Of a DNA stretch of 64,000 nt, positions 44,499 to 55,912 are shown piece by piece; position 1 is the stretch's first letter; each line of letters starts with the position of its first letter. Origin of the DNA: Capsicum annuum (Eukaryota > Streptophyta > Magnoliopsida > Solanales > Solanaceae); contig NC_061115.1 of NCBI RefSeq assembly GCF_002878395.1, positions 89,603,378 to 89,667,377 on the forward strand. Direction: 5' to 3'. The notes under the pieces are model-generated. The model was given only the letters and a program-made list of their open reading frames with translations. It was not told the DNA's origin and searched no databases. Made by a program: the position numbers and the translations under genes.

Positions 44499-46123
44499 TC
44501 AACACTTTAAACTTAGGCTTTTGGATGTCCTTAGGCAAATAAAACCAAATAACTATGTTCTAGTATAGAGCCAATGCTTAAACAGGAAGATCTCATGCAA
44601 CCTATGGCACTGATTTTGAATTAAATTTCAATCTTGTGGTTCCCTTCCTAACTCTACTTTTCAAAACACAACTGCATATGATAATTTAGCACTCATGGAA
44701 ACATGAGAGAATCCAATGATGGTATTATAGCCGCAATAGACACTTGGGCATAGATATAGTTTACATTCGTCAAACCATCTAGCAACCTAGCAGCATAACC
44801 CATGCACACTCTCAACCAAAGAAATCCCATTTACACTTTAGATAGATAAACTAATCAATTAAGGGATATAATGAATTACTCTCTCACTCACAAAGAAGTA
44901 TCACCAGTGCATACAGAATTCCATAGGCTTTGCCTTATGCTTTTTCCCTACATTACAGACGGTCATAGAAAGATCACTATAGGACTTTCTTTAGCTTGTA
45001 GCGTAGGCTTGGGGCTGGTATGTTATCGTTTGAGATTCATTTAGTGTCTAAGCCTCTTAGACACTACGCCTTTCTTGGGGGCCACGTACTTTCCACTTTT
45101 TCTTTATTTCCACCCTTATGTCTCCATTTTTCTCTTAAGCACATGCTAATTGGGTCAGGTATAGCTTTATAGTACTTATTTTCCTTATTCCATTCTTTTT
45201 TCTATGCATTGCACTTTTATTTCTTTTCTTTTCATCACACTTGCCCATATTTTAACTATTTTTTTCTACCCATTATCTTGATATTCTTTTTCCTCTTATG
45301 CATGCCTAAAATAGCCACCCTCAACTTATGTGATATTCCTGAGTTGAGGTGTACAGTGTCCACATGAGTACCAGGGCCAAAACAGGTTCGTTGTAAGTTA
45401 AACGGGGAGGTGATAGGTGTAACAAGAAAAAATTGTTCTATAAAGGCTCAAATATTTGGATCAAAGTGATTTATTCATTTGTTTAGGGCATTTTGGGCTT
45501 AAGTGTACTCATACAATAAGGGCCTATGATCATTTCCTACCTAACTATCCTAGACCTAGGTAAAAGAAACCGGAAAAGTGGTAGATTCCAACACAACTTA
45601 GAACTCAGTAAACCTTACACACATTTGTACTGGCTATGCTACTAAGTACTAGTTATCCAACTATGCAACTTTTTTGTCCCTAACTGTTCTATCCCTAATC
45701 CTCATGCTATTATCGATGCACAATAGTCTCACACAAGTATATAAATCACATAATTATTTTTAAAAAATGAGGGGGTACCATTCCTCACAATTCAACATAT
45801 AAAATCAGCGTTGTTTCAACAATCATGACTCCAAAATTAATCAAAACAAAAAATCTTTCAATACAACGTGAATTGTTTTCAAAATCCTCAAAATCATAAT
45901 TAAATATAAAGTATTTGCTGCCATAGGCATGCGTATCTACTCCCTATCTCAGCTGCCCACATCAAACCTGCAAGCCATAATAGACTTTCAGTTTTAGCTA
46001 TATCTGTCAGCTACTCCCAAATTTTTCAAAATAACCCCGACAACACCCTCAACTTAAGATCTTCTCACTATCCGCGGTGCTGTAAAAATAAATAAAGTAA
46101 GGATAAGGGTCATACCTAGGTGC
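44499..46123 (-). other. 3' untranslated region of the non-autonomous Athila unit
   Basis: About 1.6 kb between the ORF at 46124-47640 and LTR1 without coding features. It contains a perfect 11-bp inverted repeat with a 3-base loop at 45042-45066 and ends at the purine tract beside LTR1. It does not match the 3' region of the autonomous copy (49643-50732) and lacks the post-pol motif. Confidence 0.6.
45042..45066. repeat. Perfect hairpin, 11-bp stem
   Basis: TAGTGTCTAAG, loop CCT, CTTAGACACTA. Flanking gcgtag (45001) and ctacgc (45064) could extend it in a larger fold. Located in the 3' untranslated region of the non-autonomous Athila unit. The neighbouring sequence does not look like a terminator or a tRNA. 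Confidence 0.8.
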
Positions 46124-47640
46124 TCAAGGCGCCGGTGCATCGATATCAAAATGTGGGCCTTTAGGTCGGGTCCCACTCTCATCAACTACTATCACAGCAA
46201 CAGGGACTAAACCAGTAGATAGGGGCACAACATCAGCCCCCTCAGCAGCAACAATCAGAGCTCTCAATCCACCAGCTCTAGCATCTATCTCACGAACCCT
46301 TGTCTCGTGGTCCCGCTCATTCTGAATACTATCCACTCTGGCTTTTTTCTCAGCATCACACGCTTCCTTCCTCTTTCTCTTATTTTCTCTTCTTTCTTCT
46401 TAGGTCTCCTTAACCTAAACACCCACTTGTTCTTCCCAAATTTTTGGCACCTCAACTGTAGGAATTATAGTCTCTACAACTGGCTCAGCAATAATCGGCC
46501 TTTCATACAGTTCCATGACCATCTTCTTGATTTTAGCAATTTTGGACCTAGCATCAGCAATATTGGGCATCTGCCCACTACCCAACTGTTGAGTAATTCT
46601 AGACTCAAACACATCTAGGTTTCATTGGACTCGCCTATCCTGTGCCTCAAACTACCGATCTATCCAAGTTCTTACTTCGCCTTTCATGTGACTTATCTTC
46701 ACAGTAAGGGTAGCTAGCTGGGTCACTACCTTGGTCCATGCAGCCTAAGAAATCAACATAACCCTAGGAGGCATACCCGTGGTCTAGGTGGCATAGATTG
46801 GACTTAGCGGTGGGGAACTAAATATACCCATTGCATCTATGGGTAAGACCTCAGTTTGTGCATCTGCCTTGGTAGCCTCAGCTGTAGGAAGGGCATTAGT
46901 CAGATCATCTTGCGGGAACAGTCCCGTCATCACATCTCCTATGTTGACCGAGCCTAATATTTCGGCTCATATAAAAATCTCCTAATAGTTTGGGGAGAGA
47001 TGTCAACTAAATCTCCTTTAATAATGAGGGAGGTGATAGGTTCACAACCCTTCCACAACTTCCCTAATGGATATTGCCTTTGTAGATCTCCCTTGTAGGC
47101 TATGTAGAACTCACACACTGGAACCTCACTATATCTTCGGGCGCTTTCATCATCCACCCAAATTCATAATTCCTGAAGAGATCTTCAAACTCGGGTAATT
47201 TACCCATCCCTATAGTAGTCATTCTCCTCTTCAGATATAGCACCTTTTTTATCTTACCACCTGGTAAATGGAACAACCCTATGTTAAATATCTCCTACAT
47301 GTCGAGGTATCCCCATCGTTCAATAATGCGCACCGAAGCAGTGGTTAAGCGAGTGCGGGGTCCTGTTTGTCTATCAGGGTAGCATTAACATTGGGACCCT
47401 GATATGCATCTAAAATCTCCTCTACTAAACTAGATTTCTCTTCATCATCATCATCGTCATCAGTCGGCTGTGGTGTGTGAGGAGGAGAAATAATCACATT
47501 CATTCATCTCGGCCTCTTTGGTGGTGGTGTTTTAGACTCTTAAGGAACCACTTTCTTCCCCTTAGATTTAGTTGGTGCTTTCCCTTTTTAGCAACTTCCA
47601 TTGTTGAGATTTTTTTATACTCTTTTCTGCTGCTCTTAAA
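46124..47640 (-). pseudogene. Non-autonomous Athila ORF (putative plant transposon protein), decayed
   Basis: Blocks in reading order: a basic start (about 47600, KGKHQLN and PPKRPR-like), an acidic run encoded by GATGATGATGATGAAGAG (about 47445), LPEFEDLFRNYEFGWMMKAP (about 47140-47210), SEVPVCEFYIAYKGDLQ and VDISPQTIRRFLYEPKY (46954-47125), TGLFPQDDLTNALPTAEA (about 46870-46930), a helical NIADARSKIAKIKKMVMELY (46510-46565), and a Lys/Glu-rich tail to DIDAPAP with a stop at 46124. From memory, PQTIRRFLYG and EFYIAYKGD belong to a family that databases label putative plant transposon protein, frequent in Solanaceae. The middle of that domain appears missing after FLYEPKY. Stops and a frameshift near 47140 make it a relic. 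Role in the element is not established. Confidence 0.65.
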
Positions 47641-48047
47641 TAGTGATTCATTCTAGGAAACACTAGTTTCCTCACTTTCAACTAATGCTAGTTTGTTCAC
47701 CTTTTTAGCACTTGATTTCGAGAAGGTGCTGTTCTTTGGAGGTATGATTCCTGGAAATACACTATTATTAGTAACTAAGAAATAAAAAGAAAAGAAAAAA
47801 ATTAAATCTAAAGTTCGATATGCCTTGTCTGATTTGGGTACCAGTGGTGGGTACTAGTTGTAATCACCGGGTACGAATCGTATAACCGAGTCATATCTTA
47901 GATAATACATGACCTTTGTTCACAGGTCAGCTTATGAATCCTCCTTACCAGTCATACCGAATGGGTATGACTCATGACCAACATTCATAAGAAGGTCAAC
48001 AAATTTTATTCTATTTTAATTCTTTCCAGGTAGGTACAATTACTGTG
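47641..48047 (-). other. Leader of the non-autonomous Athila unit, no primer site seen
   Basis: On minus it follows LTR2 with CACAGTAATTGTACCTACCT. The expected tRNA-Asp primer site is absent. It contains GACTCGTACCC-type words like those in the LTRs. Either the primer site has been lost or the boundary results from recombination. Confidence 0.5.
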
Positions 48048-49642
48048 TGATGTCGCCCAAAACTATAGCTCAATTAGAAGTATAATATAGCTGATTGCAA
48101 ATATAATAACCATACAAGGTTGGGGTCGATCTCATAGGGAAAACATGAATAGTTGCTAGTCTTGATGTAATCCACGAGCAGTACAGTAAAGAAAATAAGG
48201 GATTTTGTTATCAATCTCAAATAAAAACCAGATCTTGAATGTTTTTAAGTTGTAATCAATATGAGAAAAATGATAGGTTTGTGTTCCCCTTGGCTTCAGA
48301 ACTCTGTAAATTTCTCGTGATCAACCTAACTGTTCTATTGTTCTACATGCAAAGCCTACAAGATAAGTCTTATCAACTGATGGGTAAGCTCGAAGATAAA
48401 TTTAATCCTTTACCGGCTAAGTCTTAGGGTGTTTCCTTATTTCCCCATGCTATGGCCTTAGTTAAACTTGTTGGGGTAGGATCAAGTGATCATATGAGAT
48501 GCAGGGGGTAAAAGGTGGACATAGAAATCCCAAATCACTATCTTAACTTCTTTTCCAAATTACAAACTCCTTGGTTATCAAATGGATACGAATACAGCCT
48601 ATCTCAAGGTATGACCGATACTTGAAATTAATTATTGCAAAGAAGATTAAGATATATGCCAAAAACCTAGAACAATTAAGTCTCCCACTTCCTCTACTTA
48701 GCTAATCTGCCAAGTTCCCACAACCCTAGCTAAGGAGATTAGTCGCTCATATTTGTGCAAGAAATCATGATTATCAATAAAAAACACATAAAATCAATTA
48801 CACAAGAATAACATTAATAAACTCCAAGGTCTTTAATTGAGTAAACTCTAAAATCTCAAGAACAATTGTGAAAGTATTGTACTAATATGTAAAAGCATGT
48901 AAAGGAACGTTCAAGAGTGTAACCTAATAAAAGATAAACCTAGGGTATTTGTAGTATCTCATAATAAATAAAAATCCTATTAAATATGGGAAAGGTAAAG
49001 TTAAGTCAGCAATCGATACGACTCGATATTCACTTGTATCTGCTCAATATGAGTCATACCCTACCTTATCGTATCTGTTCCAGTGTCTGATCTTCCCACG
49101 ACTTCAAATTTCTATTTAGCATACGATATCTCTGTATGAGTCATATTAGAGTGTATAAATCATGTTCTTAACTCGTATCTGCCTAGGACTTCAGTATTTC
49201 CCATCTTTGAACAATGGTTTGTATACGACAAACCAATACGAGTTGTACTCAGACTTTCAACTCATATTTCTTTGACACTTCAACTCCTGGATAGTAGCTC
49301 AGGTTATTTTATGCTTACGAATTTCGTATATGACTCGTATCCTAGGTTAATTGGGAAACTTGAGTCGCATCTTCCTCATACTTGGCTTCTTTATTTGATT
49401 TTAGGTTTTGTTATTCATACGATTCATCATACATTCGTATCAAATGGTTATGACTGAGGAGCTGACTCGTATACTGATCAGAGTTGGTATTTTTTAGGTC
49501 TTTTTATTTTTTTATTCAAATACTATTGTAGACTTTTTTTACCTACAATTCACACCAAAGTGCATCATATCCAACAAAATACCCTAAGTTCACACATAAA
49601 TTCATAGTTTAAGAATCGAAAGTGTCATGTTTCCACGCCACA
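48048..49642 (-). repeat. Athila LTR2 (shared middle LTR)
   Basis: On + it starts TGATGTCGCCC and ends CCACGCCACA. Homologous to LTR1 and LTR3 throughout. On its right side it continues into 1.1 kb of 3' untranslated sequence shared with the LTR3 copy, so it is the 3' LTR of the autonomous interior and at the same time the left neighbour of the non-autonomous interior. Confidence 0.85.
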
Positions 49643-50732
49643 TCAGTTTGTACAACTCGCAAGGTATGGATACGACTTGTATCCAGTCCAAAACATGAAA
49701 TTTGTTTAACTTCCATATTGTCAGCAAGTACGATTCCCATTACGACTCTCGTACCGATGAGTATGAGTCGTAAGAGTCTCGTATCCATTGCAACATTGAA
49801 GTCCAACTTCAACGTTTGACTCTGATGAAATTCCCGAAGTACCACTACTAATTTTAAGTATATCAAACAATCTAACATACATAGACATATCAAAATCTAT
49901 TTCCCAACCCTAGTTCTTCCCTAAATTCCCATTTTCAGAAAAAATGCCTATACTAGGGTACAATCAAATCAAGAATAGCATAACGCTACTCCAATTAAGT
50001 TCCTAACATCCCAAACTACTCATTTCTATGTACGAAGCAAAGAAAATGAGATAGGGAACTTACTTGTTTAGTAAAGAGCAACAAATCTCGAGTTCAAATC
50101 ATTTTACTTCCCAAATTTGAGTTTAAGCAAAAAAAATTGAAAGTTTTGGAGTTGTTGGTAGTTAAATCTAGTTGATTTCACGTTGATTTTGTTGATTAAT
50201 GGTTTAATTTTAGGTGAAAAGGGAGTGGGTACGAGTTGTATCGATCGGGTGCTTGATCATGCCCTTTTTCTTATTTTATTTAAGCAATGGGCTTGGTCAA
50301 CCCAAGATTTGACCTATTAAGCATGGGTACGAGTTGTGTATATGACTTATACCCAGGATTACGTGTCACTTCTTTGACTCGTATAGCCTGGCGAATTACC
50401 TGTGTTCTAGAGTGGATACGATTCTCTGTCAGAAATCGTATCCAAGGATACGTCTCATATTGAAACTTATATTCATTCCAGAAACTGATGCCTGATTTTG
50501 ATTTTTATCCCAGGTCAATATGACTCCTATTCACGAGTCGTACCATATAGATACAACTCGTAAAAAGTCTGTATGATAACTTTTTCAACTTTTCTGGATT
50601 TTGTCTGCAATCTTTAGTCCTGCACATTGAACAAACACATTACCCTATAAATAACATAAGTAGAAAACCATGGATTATCTCCCATGCAGCGCTTGATATA
50701 ATTTCGCAGCACGATAAAGTTGCCTTGATTAC
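49643..50732 (-). other. 3' untranslated region of the autonomous Athila copy
   Basis: Lies between the integrase stop (50733) and LTR2. Includes the post-pol motif (50672-50714) and many TACGACTCGTA-like words (about 49660-49790 and 50220-50580). It is matched over its whole length by 59407-60510. No clear purine tract is seen next to the LTR. ORFs 49609-49893 and 49622-49819 are shadows. Confidence 0.65.
50672..50714 (-). other. Athila post-pol conserved motif, copy 2
   Basis: Read on minus: TCGTGCTGCGAAAT, spacer, AAGCGCTGCATGGGAGATAA. Slightly more decayed than copies 1 (13403) and 3 (60451). Begins within about 20 bases of the integrase stop. Confidence 0.7.
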
Positions 50733-51900
50733 TTAGAATCCATCAAGGTCAATATCAGCCACTTCTTTTACCTCTTCTATATTTCACATATAGTGCTTTA
50801 CTCTTTGTCCGTTTACCTTGAATGGGCGATAACCATTCCTCTGTAGTTTAAAACACCATAGGGAAAAACTTTTGTTACTGTGAATAGACCATGCCACCTC
50901 GACCTTAACTTACCTGGAAATAATTGTATCTTGGAATTGTATAGTAGCACCTGCTCACCTTTTTCAAATAACCTTTTATCAATCCTGTGGTCATGATGCA
51001 ATTTTATCTTCTCCTTGTAAAGCACTAAACTTTCATATGCCCGGAGTCAAAATTCATCCAACTCATTGATGTTATTTAACCTTGATTTTGTTGTATCCTT
51101 CCACTTCAAATTCAGCTTCTTTAATGCCATAGTACCTTATGCTCGAGCTCAATTGGTAAATGGAAAACTTTGCCATACACCAACTGATAAGATAAAGCAC
51201 CTATGGGAGCTTGTAAGCTGTGAGGTAAGCCCATAATGCATCATCTAAATTTTTTCCTAGTCACTCCTATTAGCATTCACAGTCTTAGCCAATATGGACT
51301 TGATTTCTCTGTTGGACACCTCAATTTGTCCACTAGTCTACGGATGATAGGGTGTTGCCACCTTTTGGTTTACTCCATATTTTTCAAGTAGACTCTAGAA
51401 TAGATGATTACAAAAATGTTACCCTCCATCACTAATAATATCATGTGGAATACCGAATCAAGAAAAAAATATTCTTTCTCAAAAATGCGGTGACACTCCT
51501 TGCTTCATTGTTAGGCAACGCAATTGCTTCCACCCACTTTGAAACATAGTCAACTGCCACAAGTATGCACTTCATTCCACATGAACTCACAAGAGGTCCC
51601 ATGAAATCTATTCCCCATACATCAAACACTTCCAATTCTAAAATAGGGGCCATAGGTAATTTATGTCTTTTAGAAATAGTACCTTGTCATTAACATTGAT
51701 CACACGTAGCAGCATAGTAATAAGCATCCTTGTATATAGTCGGCCAATATTTGCCACATTGGAGGATCTTATGAGTTGTGCGGGCCCTTCCATGATAACC
51801 CCCAACTGGCGATGAATGGCAAGCTTCAAGTATGCTCATTATCTCTACCTTAGGTATGCATCTGTGAATGATTCCATCTGCACAAATCTTAAATAAGTAA
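50733..51900 (-). pseudogene. Athila integrase remnant
   Basis: Readable blocks from right to left: the zinc-finger side with KLAIHRQLGVIMEGPA-type sequence (about 51770-51830); core [16 protein letters not shown] and [17 protein letters not shown] (51500-51620), holding the first catalytic Asp and the second in VAVDY; a YHPxTSGQIEVSNREIKSIL block (about 51290-51360), which supplies the catalytic Glu; then HHDHRIDKRLFEKGEQVLLY, FPGKLRSRWHGLFTVTKVFP (50840-50990) and VNGQRVKHY with a final stop at 50733. Several stops and frame changes. It would insert element DNA into chromosomes. Confidence 0.8.
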
Positions 51901-52133
51901 GGTTCATCCCAGGAAAGTTATTTTACCTCGTGCATGAACTTTTTCTTTTGTTGATATGAGAGATCTTCTGGGACTAGATCACTTGCTAAGTAATTTGCAT
52001 AATCTGTAAACCATGGAATTAAATCTTAGGAAGCTACCAATAGCTGTTCATCTAGAAAACTATCATCAATCTCTAATTCCTTAGCAACCTTCTTCATAGC
52101 TTCCTTCTCTAGTCTAGAAAAGTGATATATAAC

Positions 52134-52469
52134 TTAATTTTTTGTACCTTTTCTATCTTTCACCTCGAAATCAAATTTTTGCAATAGAAGCACCCAATGG
52201 ATAAGCCTCAGCTTTGCATCTTTCTTAGCCATTAAGTACCGCAATACCACATGTTTTATGTGCAAAATCACCTTTGTCCCAATCAAGTAAGATCTAAGCT
52301 TTTCAAAGGAAAAAACAAACGCCAATAACTCTTGATCCATCAAGGTATAGTTCTTTTGGGCAGAATTTAGTGCCTTACTAGCATAGTTGATGGGAAGAAG
52401 GATCTTTTCCTTTCTTTGACGCAGTACAACCCCTAAGGCCAATGCACTAGCATCACACATAATCTCAAA
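52134..52469 (-). pseudogene. Athila RNase H remnant with altered active site
   Basis: [39 protein letters not shown] and [20 protein letters not shown] match plant gypsy RNase H in order (first Asp in CDAS, Glu in QELLA). The third site, normally Y-T-D-H, reads HIKH, so the aspartate is lysine. [20 protein letters not shown] closes the domain. It is separated from RT by a decayed connection domain (52480-52768) and followed by a linker to INT. Confidence 0.8.
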
Positions 52470-52768
52470 AGGAGAGGACTAATCAGGATACACAATGATT
52501 GGAGTAGACACCAACTTCTCCTTTAGGCTTTTAAAAGCCTTCTTATATATATCATCAAAATTAAATTTTACCTCCTTCTCAAGAAGCTTGCAAAGAGGGC
52601 TATCAATCTTCAAGAAGTACTTGATAAATCACCTATAAAAACCTACATGTCCTAGAAAACTCCAAATTCCCTTCACATAAAATAGGTAAGGCAATTTTCA
52701 AACACCTTAATCTTTGCTCGATCAACTTCTATGTCTCTCTTCAAAATCTTGTGCCCAAGCACAATTCC

Positions 52769-53690
52769 TTATTTGACCATGAAATGGCACTTTTCCCAAT
52801 TAAGCACCAAGTTGAATTGTTCACACATTTGTAGAGCCTTTGCCAAGTGAACAAGAAAGTCATCAAAAGAATCACCAACAACTAAAATATCATCCATAAA
52901 AACTTTAATAGTATTTTCGACCATATTAGAGTAAATAGACATCATACATATCTGAAATGTGACTGGGGTTTTGCATAGTCCTAATGGCATTTTCTTGAAT
53001 GTAGAGGTCCCATAAGGACATGTAAAAGTAGTCTTGTGTTGGTCCTCGGGCACAATAGTGATCCAATTATAACTTGAATAGACGTCAAGAAAACAATACC
53101 ATCCTCTGCCTGCTAATTTGTCTAATATTTGATCTATGAAGGGCATTGGAAAATGGTCTTTTTGAGTCCATGCATTTAATTTTATATAATCCATGCATAC
53201 TCTCCATACAGTGATTGGCCTTATAGGAACTAGTACATTCTTCTTATTAGGCATGATAGTTATGCCTCCTTTCTTCAGAACGTATTGAACTGGATAACCT
53301 ACTTGCTATCCGCAATAGGAAACACTACACCAACATCCAACCACTTGATGATCTTTTTCTTAACCACCTCTTACATAGGATGATTAAGTTGACACTGATT
53401 TTTAATAGATGGAACACAATCCAGCTCAAGCTGAATTTTATGAGTACACAAACCAGGCGAAATACCCACAATAGCTGCAATGGACCATCTAATGGCCCTC
53501 GTGAAATTCTTCAAAATTGACTATAATGCTTCCCCCTCTGACTGGCTTAGATCAGCTGTAATAATGACTGATAAAGTGTTGATAGCCCCCAAAAATGCAT
53601 ATTGTAAGTGAGATAGGAAGGCCTTCAACTCTAATATCGGTGGTTCCTCAATGGATAGAAGAGCAGGTGGATTAGTTCAATTCTTTAAAT
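52769..53690 (-). pseudogene. Athila reverse transcriptase remnant
   Basis: N-terminal part (53290-53690) reads PALLSIEEPPILELKAFLSH, ISPGLCTHKIQLELD and KKKIIKWLDVGVVFPIADSK with stops in between. The main block is 53254-52769: MDYIKLNAWTQKDHFPMPFI, LDKLAGRGWYCFLDVYSSYN, FTCPYGTSTFKKMPLGLCKT and the catalytic VFMDDILVVGDSFDDFL. F-M-D-D is the usual Athila/Tat form. DGYSGYNQ-type residues have become DVYSSYNW, so the palm is already altered. Wording is Athila, agreeing with the tRNA-Asp primer site. Confidence 0.85.
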
Positions 53691-53899
53691 ATAGAACAAG
53701 GTTCTTTGGCACATAATTATAACCATTCCCATCCAATGCACCCGCTAACTCCTCATACTTCTCGATACTTCCAGAGTCAAAATTAATGATCATAGCTACA
53801 AGAACTTTAACACCGAGCCTCTCTTCGATAGGAACAATCATATCAGAACCATCATTCTATAGAGTAACTGCATCAACATCATGGAATGAATCTATCTTC

Positions 53900-55910
53900 T
53901 CAACATCTACATGAATCATAGATACGACTATCAATTCATCAGGTTGCTTCATAGATTTGTATATGTTAATTGTCACATGTTCATCATTGAGTCGTAGCAT
54001 CAGATGTCCTTTCTCCAGATCAATCAGTGTCCTACCTGTAGCTAAAAATAATCTTCCTACAATAATCGGGAACTAAAAGTCCACTTCTGATGAGTCCAAA
54101 TTGAATAAGATGTTGTTGCTCATACTCTGTCAAATTCTAGTTTAGTTTAAGATATCATCGCACAGAGATTGGAAAATCTATGCTACACATTTGTATTATC
54201 TTGATTACTATTTGAGAATTAAATTGATGACAGGAGAGTAATTTCTAAAGTTTTAAAAAAAATATGTAAAGAAATAGTGTTTAAAAGATTATCTTGGAGA
54301 GGAAGTTGGGGATTGTTGAATTCACTTGGCATGTTTATTATAATAAAATCATTATTTTAGTAATTTCTATAAAATTGTAGAATAAATTTCTAGACTTGAT
54401 TTATGTGTTTATAAGGAATAAAGACTTCTTGTGAGTAATCTTTAAATCAATAAACTTACTTCAGACAATCTCTCTGCGAAGATACAGATTGAAAGAAATA
54501 AGATAAAAAACCATCAAATCAATAGTAATATTTGAGTCAATCCCTCCGCAAGGATACAAATTAAAACAAATAAGATAGAGATTATTTAAATCTAAGAAAT
54601 AGTTCAAAATAATCCTTCTATGCGGATAAGGATCAAAAGAAGCAATTTTAAAGATTTGAAATAACAAGTGACTAAAAATTATTATTACTTATATTTTATG
54701 AAATACTTATAGTATACTTAGTTTTCTTCCTTGTGGGAAGTAAAACTTAATATAACTATAACTATAATATAAAATATCAAGTAACGCTAATTTCTAGTAC
54801 AAGTATTTCAACACGAAGTATTTAGCTTTTAAATAAAATTAAGTCTGGAAAAAAACTAAAATAAAATTTATATTATAATATTATACCAAAATTCTTCAAT
54901 GCTCCCAACACAAAAAAATTACTCTATTATGGAGAAATTAATAAACAAAAGCAAAAAAATATTATTCTACAAAATAAAAAGAAAGAAAGAAAAAGTAAAT
55001 AAGACTAATTCTTATATATTGCTTATGTTTTTGGATGATTAATAATCAAAGAAATACCTCTATTTATAGAAAATTATAATGTTTCCCCTATGAATGCATC
55101 TTTTGAAGTGGTGGTTGTAACTGTCAACTTATAACTTCTTCTTCAAATTTTCACTTGTTTCATTCCTTCACTTGATGGGTGTAAGTAAACTTTGAAGTGA
55201 AGATCATCACCCATGAGCTTTCCTACTTCTTCCAAAAAGTTCCACGGTTGTGGCTATGAAATTGTGGTTAAACCCACAGAATTCTCTTATTTCTTTAATA
55301 ATTCATTTCTTCTCTAGTATTCTTATTCCTGTAGAATTTGTCAGAAAATATATAATAATATGATATATTTATTTATATTTATTTAAAATAGTTAATATTT
55401 AATATATAAAAATATATAAATAAATATATTCACCAACTTCCCATTCTTATATAACAAAATAGCATGAAATATGAAAGAAGACACTTTTACTAAAACATCA
55501 TAAAGGATACCAATAGGCTTCTTCACTATTCTGTCCGCCATCACTAGTCTCATGTTAGTTGGTTTGGGAGCTCCCAACCCCAACTGTTTGAACATAGAAA
55601 AGGGAATGAGGTTTATGCTAGCCCCAAAATCACATAATGATCGAGTGAAGTTGAAAGACCCAATATGTCAAGGTATTGTGAAAGCGCCAGGGTCCTCCTT
55701 CTTCTCTACAAAAGATCTAATGACTACAGCACTACAATGATGAATATTATCAATAGGCTCATAACTGACTGACCTTTCCGTGGTGATCAAATCCTTTATA
55801 AATTTTGCATATCGTGGCATCTGCTCCAATACCTCTTCAAGGAGAATGTTGACAGTTAACTATTTTAAAATAGCCAAAAAAATTTAATACTTACCTTCTT
55901 CTTATTTCTT
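53900..55910 (-). pseudogene. Athila aspartic protease remnant, split by an insertion
   Basis: The active-site block CDFGASINLIPFSMFKQLGL (about 55575-55640) with KPIGILYDVLVKVSSFIFHA (55450-55530) forms the first part. The second part, FPIIVGRLFLATGRTLIDLE and MLRLNDEHVTINIYKS (53950-54080), resumes left of an unrelated AT-rich segment (54118-55437). Gag lies to the right and RT to the left, as expected. It would cut the element polyprotein. Stops are present as well as the insertion. Confidence 0.75.
54118..55437 (-). mobile_element. AT-rich insertion in Athila protease, possibly a solo LTR
   Basis: About 1.3 kb of strongly AT-rich sequence with no coding match separates two halves of the protease. 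On minus it starts near TGAATATATTTATTT and ends near AGAATTTGACA, and carries a TATA-like TTCTATAAATAGAGG (about 55062-55076) followed by a plausible transcript start. Three related phrases of ATCCTTGCGGAGGGATTG type lie at about 54460-54630. Layout suggests a Copia-type solo LTR. Clear target duplicates could not be fixed, so the ends are approximate. Confidence 0.5.
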
Positions 55911-55912
55911 AT

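Noticed and set aside
46307..46618. 103-residue + strand ORF
   Set aside because: Antisense shadow of the non-autonomous Athila ORF on the minus strand.
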